Origin: an uncultured Myxococcales bacterium
Lineage (GTDB): Bacteria > Myxococcota_A > UBA9042 > CAIXZC01
Direction of reading: 5' to 3'
Assembly: GCA_903895725.1 (NCBI GenBank)
Contig: CAITUV010000013.1
Coordinates: 121,191-185,190, forward strand
DNA length: 64,000 bases
The stretch's first letter is position 1; every line of letters begins with the position of its first letter. The notes under the pieces were generated by a model. It saw only the letters and a program-made list of their open reading frames with translations. It had not been told where the DNA came from and ran no database searches. Of this stretch, positions 1 to 9,700 are shown in pieces. The position numbers were made by a program, and so were the translations under genes.

Positions 1-2
1 TC

Positions 3-62
3 TTCCGGGACCGGACGGATCTGTGCGTGTTCGTTCGCGTGGTGAAACGCCATGTCCGATAG
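3..62 (+). CDS. C-terminal tail of an upstream gene (partial)
   Basis: Frame 3 is open from the window edge to a TAG at 60-62 and encodes 19 residues ending VVKRHVR. It would overlap the ATG of the following kinase by 11 bases, a coupling style common in this window. No function can be assigned from so few residues. Frame 1 also ends early (TGA at 43-45), so the real upstream reading frame is uncertain. Confidence 0.3.
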   Translation, partial: FRDRTDLCVFVRVVKRHVR

Positions 63-2727
63 GGCCGCGCTCGGCCGGCCCGATCCCGAAGCCCTCACCG
101 CCGGCTTCCGAAATCGCATTGCAGATCTCAACATTCGCGGTACTCGTCTGGCGGCATTCCTCGGCGGCCTGCTGGTTCCCCTGTTCTCGATCATCGACTA
201 CATGGTCGTCCGCAAGGCGTTTGAGTCGCTTCTTATTGTAAGAATTATTGTATCTGTAATTTGTTTTTCTATTCTGTTTATTACTAGATACAATATAGCA
301 AGAAAGATATCTACAATACTATCTGCGACTGTGATAGTAACGTGCGGCCTATCAATTAATCTAATGATCCATGTTCATGACTGGATCGAATTCGACAACT
401 CGCCATCAAACTACTACGCAGGATTGTTTCTGGTGGTTGTCGGTGCTGCACAAATGTGCACATGGAAGCTGAAAGAAAGCCTTGTAATTTTCTCTATTAT
501 ATATGCAACATATGTTATACCAACTATTGTATTTCAGCCGCCGGCAAGTATTTCTATTTATGTTGCGAATAATTTCTTTCTTGTGTCAACAATAGTAATC
601 GCTGTAGTTGGTCAGTATTTTAATTATAACCTGCAACTTCGCGAGTTCCTGGCATCGTCCGAGCTGGCCGGCGCCAACAGCGAGCTCAACTCCGCCAACG
701 AGCGGCTCAAGGAGATGGACCGCTTCAAGTCGCAGTTCTTCTCCAACATGACGCACGAGCTGAAGACGCCGCTTACGCTCATCCTGGCACCGACCGAGGC
801 CGCGATGAACGGTGAGCTGGGGGAGTTCACCGGGGAGCAGCAGGAGTACTTCCGCCGGATTTTCAACAACGGCCTGCGACTCATGAAGCTGATCAACGAC
901 CTGCTCGATCTCGCCCGGCTGGAGGACTCCAAGCTCAAGCTGCGCGTGGAGGAGCTCGAGATGGGCGAGTTCGCCCGCGCCGTTGCCGGGAACATCAAGC
1001 CGCTGGCCGAGCGAAAAGGGATCGACCTGGTCGTGACCGTCCCGCCGTCGGTGGTGCAGGTGTGGGCCGACCGCGATCGGCTCGAGCAGGTGCTCGTGAA
1101 CCTGCTGGCCAATGCGGTGAAGTTCACTCCGGATAACGGACGGATCGAAGTCAAGGTCGAGGAGAGCGGGGAGACCGTTCACCTGTCGGTGACGGATACC
1201 GGAATCGGCATCCCGCCGGACAAGCTCGAGGAAGTGTTCAACCGGTTCTCGCAGGTGGACGGGACCACGACGCGGAAGTACGGGGGCACAGGAATCGGCC
1301 TGGCTCTGGCTCGGGAGTTGACGTCGCTGCACGGCGGGCGGATCTGGGCCGAGAGCGACGGAGCCTCGGGCACGTCGATGCGGGTGATGCTGCGCAAGGG
1401 GAGCTCCCACTTCAACCAGTCCGTGCTGGACCGGCGGACCCGCTCCGTGGATGTGGCAAAGGGGCGGCGTGAAGGGGATGCCGGCCTACCGCAGTGGAGT
1501 GCCCGGATCGAGGAGCGCAAGGAGTACCGCTACCTGGCCGTGGATGACGCTTCGGAGCGCCGTATCGTGCCCCGGCGGGACAAGCCCGTGGACGAAACCG
1601 CCGCCCGCGTTCTGGTGGTCGAGGACAGCAAGGAGATGCTCCAGTTCCTCGAGCTCCAGCTCCGCTCACACTACAAAGTCTTCCTGGCCGAGAACGGGGC
1701 TCGCGGGTGGGAGCTCGTGCGCAAGCTCAACCCCGACCTGGTCATCACGGACTACATGATGCCCGAGATGGACGGCCGGGAGCTGACCGAGCTCATCAAG
1801 AAGACCCGCGAAACCGCACACATCCCAGTGGTCATGCTGACGGCCAAGGCGGCGACCGGCGACCGCGTGGCCGGCAAGGAGGCCGGGGCGGACGAGTATC
1901 TTGCCAAGCCGTTCAGCACCTCCGAGCTGCTGGCGGTGGTGAAGGCCCTGCTCAAGGCCCGGGAGCAGCAGGCCGACCGGATGACCGAGCAGCGGATGGA
2001 CTCCATGGAGGTCATGGCCGCGCGGCTCGCCCACGAGATCCACAATCCGTTGAACTACATCAAGAACGGTGCGGGGTTGGTGAAGACCATCCTCGAACGG
2101 CTCCTCAAGCAGCAGGAATCGAGCGATGACCCCAAGGTCAAGAAGGACATGGCCACGGTCCGCACCCTGCTCGAGCAGGTCCACGTGGGGACCGAGCGCA
2201 TCTCCCGTACCGTGGAGAAGATGAAGGAGTACGCCCGAGAAGGGTACGAGAAGGGCACTCGGGGGTATGACGTGGACCGCGGCATCGAAGCGGTCATCCA
2301 GGTCGTCCGACCGGTGGAGGGAACCTCCCACCGGAAGGTCGAGTTCACTCCGGGCGGTGCAGGGGAGATCCAGTGCGTGCCGCAGGAGTTCCACGAGATC
2401 GTCTCCAACCTGATTCAGAACGCTCTCGATGCGACACCGGAGGAAGGCGGGGTCGTGCGCGTCACCGCTGCCCGGGAAGGAGGGGACGTAGTGATCCAGG
2501 TGGCCGACAACGGCCACGGCATGTCTCCTGAAACCGTTGACAAGATCTTCAGCCCGTTCTTTACTACCAAAGAGCCGGGACGTGGAATGGGAATGGGGTT
2601 GACCATCGTGTACCGTCTCGTCAAGAAGTCCGGCGGGAAGATCGACGTGCATTCCGAGGTCGGCGTCGGAAGCACATTTACGGTCCGGCTGCCCTGCAGG
2701 GCAGCGGAGGGCGAGGTGAAATCATGA
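52..2727 (+). CDS. Hybrid sensor histidine kinase (TM-HK-REC-HK), 891 aa
   Basis: Membrane-bound two-component phosphorelay kinase. Residues about 30-205 form several hydrophobic segments. A first HisKA/HATPase module follows, with phospho-acceptor His235 in the HELKTPL box and ATP-lid motifs DTGIGI and GGTGIGLAL. A receiver domain spans about 519-635, with Asp567 in the ITDYMMP motif. A second kinase core follows, with His661 in AHEIHNPLN, then an N-box, VADNGHGM, and GMGMGLT near the C-terminus. Two complete transmitter cores flanking one receiver is unusual. An in-frame TGA at 43-45 rules out an upstream extension. The stop overlaps the next start (ATGA). DNA for the membrane segments (about 226-640) is markedly AT-rich compared with the rest of the gene. 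The ligand is unknown. Confidence 0.93.
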   Translation: MSDRAALGRPDPEALTAGFRNRIADLNIRGTRLAAFLGGLLVPLFSIIDYMVVRKAFESLLIVRIIVSVICFSILFITRYNIARKISTILSATVIVTCGLSINLMIHVHDWIEFDNSPSNYYAGLFLVVVGAAQMCTWKLKESLVIFSIIYATYVIPTIVFQPPASISIYVANNFFLVSTIVIAVVGQYFNYNLQLREFLASSELAGANSELNSANERLKEMDRFKSQFFSNMTHELKTPLTLILAPTEAAMNGELGEFTGEQQEYFRRIFNNGLRLMKLINDLLDLARLEDSKLKLRVEELEMGEFARAVAGNIKPLAERKGIDLVVTVPPSVVQVWADRDRLEQVLVNLLANAVKFTPDNGRIEVKVEESGETVHLSVTDTGIGIPPDKLEEVFNRFSQVDGTTTRKYGGTGIGLALARELTSLHGGRIWAESDGASGTSMRVMLRKGSSHFNQSVLDRRTRSVDVAKGRREGDAGLPQWSARIEERKEYRYLAVDDASERRIVPRRDKPVDETAARVLVVEDSKEMLQFLELQLRSHYKVFLAENGARGWELVRKLNPDLVITDYMMPEMDGRELTELIKKTRETAHIPVVMLTAKAATGDRVAGKEAGADEYLAKPFSTSELLAVVKALLKAREQQADRMTEQRMDSMEVMAARLAHEIHNPLNYIKNGAGLVKTILERLLKQQESSDDPKVKKDMATVRTLLEQVHVGTERISRTVEKMKEYAREGYEKGTRGYDVDRGIEAVIQVVRPVEGTSHRKVEFTPGGAGEIQCVPQEFHEIVSNLIQNALDATPEEGGVVRVTAAREGGDVVIQVADNGHGMSPETVDKIFSPFFTTKEPGRGMGMGLTIVYRLVKKSGGKIDVHSEVGVGSTFTVRLPCRAAEGEVKS
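226..640 (+). other. AT-rich compositional island inside the kinase gene
   Basis: Within an otherwise very GC-rich gene, this stretch uses codons ending in A or T almost throughout, including ATA, AGA, GTA and TTT. These codons are nearly absent from the kinase cores downstream. It matches the predicted membrane sensor domain and ends abruptly where the coiled coil and HisKA domain begin. Hydrophobic residues favour T-rich codons, but the third-position shift goes beyond that. A recently acquired sensor module or selection for slow translation of membrane segments would both fit. Confidence 0.75.
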
Positions 2728-3119
2728 ACGCAGCGTGTCGCAGGGGGATGTTCGGCGGGCAGGCAGGAGCCACGGCACTCCAGGCGCTTGGAATTCTGGT
2801 TGTCGTGATCGTCGTGGGCTTTGCCGGCGTCAAGTTCATCGGCGCTTTCATCGACGTGCATGGCATCGAAGGGGACCTCAACTACGTTGCGCAAAGCCTG
2901 GCCGTCGAGTGCGCGGCCAACCCGGAGTGCGAGGACACCCTGATCGCCCAGATCGAGGAAGTGCGGGTTGCGAATCGGCGCAACGTCACCATCGACTACT
3001 CCACGCTCGACTACCAGACCTCGGTCAACAAGCTGTACATGGAGGCGGATCGGGTCATCGACCTCAAGTTCAAGAAGCTCACCTGGCGATTTACCATCAC
3101 GGTCGAACTGTTCCTCTAA
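2724..3119 (+). CDS. Small single-pass membrane protein, 131 aa
   Basis: Short protein with one strongly hydrophobic helix at about residues 18-42, followed by a soluble domain of roughly 85 residues ending in beta-strand-like sequence (WRFTITVELFL). The overall look, an N-terminal anchor plus a small alpha/beta domain, recalls DUF4845-like or pseudopilin-like proteins, but I cannot assign a family firmly. The ATG overlaps the kinase stop by four bases, so the two are probably co-translated. It may be a membrane partner of that kinase. Its 3' end overlaps the convergent gene by 23 bases. Confidence 0.8.
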   Translation: MNAACRRGMFGGQAGATALQALGILVVVIVVGFAGVKFIGAFIDVHGIEGDLNYVAQSLAVECAANPECEDTLIAQIEEVRVANRRNVTIDYSTLDYQTSVNKLYMEADRVIDLKFKKLTWRFTITVELFL

Positions 3120-4674
3120 GGCTCTCCGTCACGGCAAGACAGAACCCTGGCCTCCCGGTGGCCGGAATCGGCACGGCATCCACCGGACAGGTGGCGGGCC
3201 CGGTGCCTGCAAGCTCGGTCGTCACGACCTGGACCCGGCACTTGGCGGGGCGTCCTGGAGGGTGTTCGGAGGGTGCGGCGACGGACGCAGGAGGGGCAAG
3301 CAGGGCGAACATGGCGGCAGTCTCTTCCCCCTCGTGGCGGTGGCATCCGGGAGACGGGGAGAGATGGGAGACGGACCCGACGACCTGCTCCTGGACCGAC
3401 AGAGACATGGCGGGGGGCGGGTTCAGAGCGATCCCCACTCCCTGGGCCACCTCCAGCACCAGGAGCGCGCCCCACGCAGCGGCGGCCGCAATGAGGCTCC
3501 CACGACCCCGGGGGCTCACGTCGGCCGCACGAACGCCTGCTGCCCCGACCAGATCCCGGATCAGGAGCAGGGCCGAGAGGAGCAGCGGCGCAGGGAGCAC
3601 GATTGCCAGTACGACGACACCGTGCGCGTCGGCAAAGCAGAACAGGTAAGCCACGGCCCCGGCCAGCAGTGCGGTCAAGGTCTCGTAGCGGGAAGCGCCG
3701 CCCGAGAGTCCAGCCGGCAGGCCGGCGAGCCTGTGCCAGGCCAACAGTACGGGCGGATGCAGGTAGAGCATCGCCGAAAGGGCCACCAGGAGCGGGTTTG
3801 CCCACCCGGAATCCGTCCCCAGCAATCCGGAGATCAAACGGGCCGGCATGGCCGAAGCGGCTGCAAGGAAGACGAGTCCGGAGCCGACCGCCCGGGGACC
3901 GTCGGACAGCCACCCAAGCACAGCCGAGAAGTCGAACCCCAGGAAGGGAGCCAGCGACCCGCCGCTGACCCCGAAAAGGATGCGATCGAAAGCTGCCCGG
4001 TTGAGCCGGGGAATGAGCATGACCCCCAGAGCCAGCAGGCCCACGACCCCCAGCATCCCTCTCAGCCTGATGCGGACCAGACCACTGCCTCGAAGCGACG
4101 CGGGGAGCAGCAGCAGGAGGGGGGGGGCCAACAGAATCGATCCCGCAAGCAGGATGGCCGCGGACCCGTGGAGCAGCCATCCGCCGGCATCCCGGTGCGA
4201 CCGGATCCAACGGGTACCTGCACACTGCGCCCGAGCCAGCGCAACGAGAAGTGCTGCGGCCGCCAGGAGCACGGACGCCAGGCCGAACCGGACCAGCGCC
4301 AGCGAGAAGGCTGCAATCAGGAAGAACTGGCCTGCGAGCAGGCCCGTCAACGCCACCACTAAGCCCTCGGGCAGCCCGCACAGGAGCGCCGTGGCCGAGA
4401 TCAGGGCGATCACCAGAGCCAGGCAGACCGCCTGGATTCTCCGCAACGTGACGAGGCTCCCCCCGGCGATGCGGAGCAGCTCCGCCGGGACCGATGCGGC
4501 CGGATCCGGCAGATCGCTTAGCTCGGGCAGGGCGGTCTCCTGCGCACCCCCCGGAAGGAGGTGCATGGCCTCCCCGCCCGTGCAGCCGATTCGTCCCGCC
4601 TGCCAGAAGGCCAGCGCTGCGGGAAGCATCGCCAGCGCGGCAAGCGCCAGTCCCAGGAGGAGCCACCGCCTCAT
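3097..4674 (-). CDS. Polytopic membrane protein, degenerate GT-C glycosyltransferase paralog, 525 aa
   Basis: Very hydrophobic protein with about ten predicted membrane helices and a C-terminal polar tail. The start was chosen at the ATG overlapping the stop of the upstream glycosyltransferase (ATGA). Its N-terminal region aligns by eye with that neighbour: GGEAMHLLPGGAQE here against DADEAMHLHPRPAQE there, followed by similar helix spacing. The two acidic residues preceding Glu-Ala-Met-His, which in GT-C enzymes form the metal/lipid-phosphate site, are replaced by Gly residues. It therefore looks like a tandem duplicate that lost catalysis and may be a partner or scaffold. Orthology to a named family is not established. 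Confidence 0.75.
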   Translation of the reverse strand: MRRWLLLGLALAALAMLPAALAFWQAGRIGCTGGEAMHLLPGGAQETALPELSDLPDPAASVPAELLRIAGGSLVTLRRIQAVCLALVIALISATALLCGLPEGLVVALTGLLAGQFFLIAAFSLALVRFGLASVLLAAAALLVALARAQCAGTRWIRSHRDAGGWLLHGSAAILLAGSILLAPPLLLLLPASLRGSGLVRIRLRGMLGVVGLLALGVMLIPRLNRAAFDRILFGVSGGSLAPFLGFDFSAVLGWLSDGPRAVGSGLVFLAAASAMPARLISGLLGTDSGWANPLLVALSAMLYLHPPVLLAWHRLAGLPAGLSGGASRYETLTALLAGAVAYLFCFADAHGVVVLAIVLPAPLLLSALLLIRDLVGAAGVRAADVSPRGRGSLIAAAAAWGALLVLEVAQGVGIALNPPPAMSLSVQEQVVGSVSHLSPSPGCHRHEGEETAAMFALLAPPASVAAPSEHPPGRPAKCRVQVVTTELAGTGPATCPVDAVPIPATGRPGFCLAVTESLRGTVRP

Positions 4675-6278
4675 GGTCCCCCCTCCTCGCCCCTGTCCGA
4701 GCGGCAGGGGAAGCTCCCGCAGGACTCGGGACCACATCGGTACAGCTCCATCCCCTCCTCCACGCGGAGCGGCACGCAGCCTGGGGCCGGAGCGCACGGG
4801 AAGACGGGCTCGCGCAGGAGCAGGCACTCCCCATGCCTCTCCCCCCGAGCATCGTCGGATGGACGGAGCTGCACGGAATCCGGGTCTGCGGAGACGAGGA
4901 GCAGGTTGCCCGCCGTGAGAGTCGAGCCTTCCTCGTTCTCGCTCAGGACGGCTTCATCGGGGTATCTGCCCCCGCTCATCTCGGCGGCCAGCCTGTAGTG
5001 GAAGGGACCCAGGACCGCAACGAAGATAGGGGAAGCCGCATCGATCGACCGGGACAGAACCGGAAGGAACGGGCGCAGGTCGACCTCGACGTGGGACAGG
5101 TCCGGGTGCAGGGCCAGGGCCGCTCCGGGGTCCCGGGGGGCGGCCAGGTAGGCTGGGAGCGGGCGCATCACCCCGAGCACGAGCAGGACGGTTGCCGTCG
5201 CCCCGGCCAGGCGGGCCCACCGAGGGCGCAAGGTCCCGCCCGATGCGGAACCGGCCGTGACCGACCAGGGCGCAGTCCCGTTCCACCACCTCCACGCCCC
5301 GTTGGCCGCCAGGAGCAGAAGAAACGGCAGTGCGGGCAGGCAATAGCGGACCTCGATGGGGATTGCCAGTCCGGCAGAAAGCGTCGCTCCGATCCAGACC
5401 GCCGGTGCAAACAGGAGCGGTCGGGCCGAGCGGTCCCGGGCCCCCAGCACGAGCAGAAGGAGCGCTGCCGCCATGGACAGGCCGCCCGGAGTCAACGATG
5501 CCCGGGCCAGGCTCCAGAGGAATGCCAGGCCGGCTTCATACGGTGCCCCTCCGCCCAGCTTGCGCTCCGTCCCGCCAATCAGGAAGGGGAGAAGCCCCAG
5601 CGAAACGACCGCGGTCGCAACCGCAGCGGACACGGCCCGGCGGCGGCTGCCGGTCAGAAAGGTCCGCACCGCGTGAGCTGCCGCAAACGGGAAGGCCAGG
5701 TAGTGGGTCAGCAGGGCGAGGGTCAGCACGACAACTTCTGCGACGTCGCGGGTCGGGAATCCTCGCCGGGGCTCGGGGAGGGGAGCGTCGACATCTCCGG
5801 AGGCGTCACGACTGCCCTCCAGATCCGATGAGCCTCGAGCCAGGCGCGTCCTACTGCTCCCGAGCAGCTCGAACAGGACTACGAGGAAGGTCAGGAGGGC
5901 GAAGCACCGGATCGTCTGCGAATGCCGGATGTGCCACGGGTGCACCGCAAGCAGGAAGGCGGCCAGCAGCCCGGGTTGGGGGCCGAGCAGCCTTGCCCCC
6001 AGGAGGTAGAGAAGGAGGACGCTCAGTGTTCCCGCTGCGGCAGGAAGCAGCCGGGCTGCCGGGATCGTGCGCTCCACCTCGGCGACAGCCGCCGTGAGCA
6101 CCCGGAACAGGGGCGGATTGAACATCAGGTCGAATGTCAGCGCTTCCTGGGCCGGACGGGGGTGCAGGTGCATGGCCTCATCGGCATCGACCGGATGCTC
6201 ATTCAGACCGACGAGGCGGAGGCCCAGTGCCAGCAAGAGGAGCGCTGCGAGCGCCAGTTGCCGGAACGGGCGGGACAC
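4671..6278 (-). CDS. GT-C fold (PMT/ArnT-like, family 39-type) glycosyltransferase, 535 aa
   Basis: Integral-membrane glycosyltransferase expected to move a sugar from a polyprenyl-phosphate donor to an extracytoplasmic acceptor. The first membrane helix is followed by the loop motif DADEAMHLHP (about residues 31-40), carrying the acidic pair typical of GT-C enzymes. A second loop motif, HPWHIRHSQ, also resembles this family. About ten helices follow, then a periplasmic C-terminal domain of roughly 120 residues with several Cys. It starts with GTG one base after the TAA of the upstream lipoprotein gene, and its TGA overlaps the next start. This places it in the middle of a three-gene operon. 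The acceptor is unknown. Confidence 0.85.
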   Translation of the reverse strand: MSRPFRQLALAALLLLALGLRLVGLNEHPVDADEAMHLHPRPAQEALTFDLMFNPPLFRVLTAAVAEVERTIPAARLLPAAAGTLSVLLLYLLGARLLGPQPGLLAAFLLAVHPWHIRHSQTIRCFALLTFLVVLFELLGSSRTRLARGSSDLEGSRDASGDVDAPLPEPRRGFPTRDVAEVVVLTLALLTHYLAFPFAAAHAVRTFLTGSRRRAVSAAVATAVVSLGLLPFLIGGTERKLGGGAPYEAGLAFLWSLARASLTPGGLSMAAALLLLVLGARDRSARPLLFAPAVWIGATLSAGLAIPIEVRYCLPALPFLLLLAANGAWRWWNGTAPWSVTAGSASGGTLRPRWARLAGATATVLLVLGVMRPLPAYLAAPRDPGAALALHPDLSHVEVDLRPFLPVLSRSIDAASPIFVAVLGPFHYRLAAEMSGGRYPDEAVLSENEEGSTLTAGNLLLVSADPDSVQLRPSDDARGERHGECLLLREPVFPCAPAPGCVPLRVEEGMELYRCGPESCGSFPCRSDRGEEGGP

Positions 6279-6279
6279 G

Positions 6280-6612
6280 TTATTCCGGGTTGATCATGAA
6301 GCAGATCATCTTGCTGCCCTTGAGACCGCACAGGGCGCAGTAGAACGACTTGCCCTGGTGTGGGTTGGGCATCTGGACGCACTCCCCCTTGTCCAGCGCG
6401 TCCTCGCATTGATAGTCGTACTCGGCGAACTGCGGCTGCAGCTTCTGGCCGACGCAGAAGTCCTTTTCCACGGGCGTATAGTCGTTGATCTCCATCGCCT
6501 GGATGTCCGGGTCGAGGTTGCCGCCCAGGTCCATCGAAGGGTCGGAGTCGTCCGCACCACACGCAAGGGCGAACAGCGACAGGAGCAGAAGGAAGAGACC
6601 GAGAAAGCGCAT
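6280..6612 (-). CDS. Small Cys-containing lipoprotein, 110 aa
   Basis: N-terminal signal peptide with a lipobox ending LFALAC (Cys18), then an acidic stretch and a small domain with six further Cys residues in pairs (including CALC), suggesting a disulfide-stabilised or metal-binding fold. The ATG at 6610-6612 is preceded by a GGAGGTGAG-like ribosome site and a sigma-70-like promoter at 6641-6669. It is the first gene of the operon with the two GT-C membrane proteins and may be a substrate or accessory of that system. No family recognised. Confidence 0.82.
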   Translation of the reverse strand: MRFLGLFLLLLSLFALACGADDSDPSMDLGGNLDPDIQAMEINDYTPVEKDFCVGQKLQPQFAEYDYQCEDALDKGECVQMPNPHQGKSFYCALCGLKGSKMICFMINPE

Positions 6613-6640
6613 GACCCACTCACCTCCCTGACGTTCTGGG

Positions 6641-6669
6641 AGCATACCCGGGACGGTGTCGACAATCAA
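6641..6669 (-). promoter_or_regulatory. Predicted sigma-70-like promoter for lipoprotein/GT-C operon
   Basis: On the minus strand TTGATT (6669-6664), a 17-bp spacer and TATGCT (6646-6641) lie about 30 bases upstream of the lipoprotein start. It faces a divergent promoter for the MopE-like gene. Confidence 0.5.
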
Positions 6670-6697
6670 CGGATTGCGAAGGCGGCTGCGGCGGGTA

Positions 6698-6726
6698 TTG
6701 AATATCCGTCGGCTCCTGTGCACAAT
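6698..6726 (+). promoter_or_regulatory. Possible sigma-70-like promoter for MopE-like lipoprotein
   Basis: TTGAAT (6698-6703), a 17-bp spacer and CACAAT (6721-6726). The -10 is only seven bases from the ATG, so the transcript would be nearly leaderless, which lowers confidence. Confidence 0.3.
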
Positions 6727-6732
6727 GGGGAC

Positions 6733-9700
6733 ATGAAACCGGGGGAAGGGAGACGACTGGTGGGGCTGGCCTGCCTGCTGGCAGGGCTGGCGGCGTGTGC
6801 GTCGGAGGACCTTGCCCCCTGCGAGGAGGCGGGGTGCCCGGACTCGCACTCGTGTGTGTCCGGCCTCTGCGTGCCGGCGGATTCCGACCTGGATGGGGAC
6901 GGGCTGTCGACCGCGGACGAGCTGGAGTGGGGGCTTCTTCCGGCTGACCCCGATTCGGACGGCGACGGGGTCTGGGACGGGAGCGAGTTCGGTCCCGAAG
7001 CCGTGCCGCTGGACGAGGACGGCGACGGGCTCCCCGATGCGCTCGAGAGCCTCGTCGACGACGGGGACGGCGACTGCATTCCCGATCAGTGGGACGCCAG
7101 AAATGGCCTCGACGACGACGTCGGGCTGCTGGTGGAGCGGGTCTGTCCGCAGGCCGGACTCTGCCTGGAATCGCCTCCCGTTGCGGTGTGTGTCGGAGGC
7201 ATCCCGGTGTGTGACCTCACGGCCGTGGCGGGGTTCGAGGCGGTCGAGGTGTCCTGCGATTTCAAGGACAACGACTGCGATGGAGCCACCGACGAGGGAA
7301 TAGCGTTCGGCGGCCTGTTGCTCGGTTCCGCCTGCGATGCCGGCGGCCAATGCGGGGCGGGAGTCGTCGAATGCAGCGGGGATGGTACCGGCGCCATCTG
7401 CAGTAGCGGCCCGGGCGGCAGCGCGGACAAGTCATCTGTCGAAGTGTGCGACCTGGAGGACAACGACTGCGACGGCCAGGCCGATGAGGGCATGGACTGG
7501 AAGGGATTGGCCGTGGGCAAGCCGTGCAATGGAGAAGGGGCCTGCGGCGAGGGCACGGTGGAGTGCGGGCTGGCGGGCGCAGCCATCTGCTCCACGGGGA
7601 GCGGAGGCAGCGCGGACGAGAGCGTGGAGGAGAAGTGCGACACGCTCGACAACGACTGCGACGGTGCAACGGACGAGGACTTGTTCCTCTCCGACCTGTC
7701 CCTGTGTCCGCTGGAAGGGGTCTGCGCCAAGTTCCCGGACAAGCTGGTGGTCTCGTGCAAGTCGGGCGTCTGGGTGTGCGATCCGGCTGCGATTGAGACC
7801 TACAGCGAAGGGGCGGAGAAGTGGTGCGACGGCCTTGACAATGATTGCGACGGGCTGACCGACGAGGACTTCTCGGTGGTGGACTTTGACGGGGTCAAGA
7901 AGGGGTTGGCCGAGAACTGCGGAACGGGCCTGTGCGTCGGTGGCAAGGTGATTTGCAGCGGGGACGGGCAGGGGGCGACCTGCTCCACCTGGTTCGGCAT
8001 GGCCCAGGAGTCCTGCGACGGCCTCGACAATGACTGCGACGGAATCGTGGACGAGGAGATGGCGTGGTCCGGCACTCCCCTCGGGCAGCCGTGCAAGGGC
8101 ATCGGCGCCTGCGGAATCGGGTGGGTCGAGTGCAGCCCGAAGACCGCTGTGGCCACGTGCTCGACCAACCCGGATGGCTCGGACAGCATGGTCCAGCCCG
8201 AGAAGTGCGACCTGGCGGACAACGACTGCGACGGAGTCGTCGACGAGGGAATCGAGGAAGCCCCTCCCTGCGTGAAGCCCGGGGTCTGTCAGTCGCAACC
8301 GACCGATGCCGGCTGCGTGGACGGCGAGTGGCAATGCGACTACGGATTCCTGCTCGAGTGGGAGCCCGTCGAGGTGTCCTGTGACGGTCTCGACAACGAC
8401 TGCGACGGTGCGGTAGACGAGGGGATGGTCAAGGGGTTTGCCGACGGGCAGGTGACGGGACTGGAGGTCGCCCCGCCGGTTCGTCGAGCTGCTGCCTGGG
8501 TGCAGATTCCCGATTCCGGCGGCTACTATCTCTCGGGAGGCGCCGGGCATCCCTTCCCGTGGCTGGGAGACGAGGTGTGCCTGGCCGACCTGTGGCGCTA
8601 CGACGGTGAGGCTGGCGGGTGGGAAGAGCTGCCCGCCGGCGGCTTCGAGGGCCGGTGGGGGCATTCGATTGCCTGGTCCCCCGAGGATTCGAACCTGACT
8701 CTGGTGGGCGGTCGGTGCGGTGACGTGCTGCTCCCCCCCTGGCGTTTCTCCGCCAAGGATGCCTCGTGGGAGAGCATCGAGCTCCCGGACGAGGTGGCGA
8801 TGCGATACGGGCATGCCCTCTTCGCACGACACGGCGTCGGTGGATTCGTGCTCGTCGGGGGCCGTACGCTCTCCGGAGGTGCCTCGTCCTTCCTCATTTC
8901 GCCGGAGGGCCAGATCTCCGCTCTGCCCGGGATTCCCTCTCTGTCGTTTGGGGCGTCCTGTTCGCACCCGGTTCCGAACCGGGGGTTCGTGTTCGGCGGA
9001 GAAGACCCGTCCGGGGCCCTCTCTTCCACCCTCGTGAGCATCGACCTGGTCACCGGGAAGACCGACCTCCTGTCAAGCCCGCTTGGACCTCCCAAGCGGA
9101 AGAAGGCGTCGCTGGCGTGCGGGCCGGGGACCGTCCACCTGTTCGGCGGAATCGGGGAGGGAGGCAAGGTGCTGGGGGACCTGTGGTCCTTCAGTCTGGT
9201 CGACGGAACCTGGACCCATGAGCCTGCGGCACCTGTCGCTCGTTTGGAGGCCGTGGCCGGCTGGACCGACGATACAATCTTCCTGGCCGGCGGATTCGAT
9301 GCTGCCGGTCGTTTCGGGGCCGACCTGTGGCAGTTCGGGACCAATGGCTACTCGCTGAAGGGCGAAGGGGGACCGGGGGGGCTGGCCGCAGCCGCCTTCG
9401 CGCTGGACCCCGCAGGCAAGAGGATCTGCCTGGCCGGCGGGCTGGAGGCGGGGCTGAACGGTCCGCACCCCGGCATGCACTTCTGGTGCCGGGATCTCTC
9501 CGGCGGCGACTGGTACACCGTCGGCGATGAGCTCGATGCACCGGCCGTGTTCGCCACCCTCAGCTTCGACCCCAACAAGAACCGATTCCTCCTGCTGGGC
9601 GGCGGACAGCTCGTTCCCGGATTCGAGCCGCAGCCGCTCGCCCCCGTGTGCCGGTTCAAGGCCCTCGACCCCGGCACGGGCAGCTGGGACGATGTCGTCC

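Noticed and set aside
3116..4852. 578-codon minus-strand frame alternative to the second GT-C protein
   Set aside because: The translation is Arg/Gly/Pro/Ala-rich with no hydrophobic periodicity, whereas the overlapping frame gives regular membrane helices and aligns with its neighbour.
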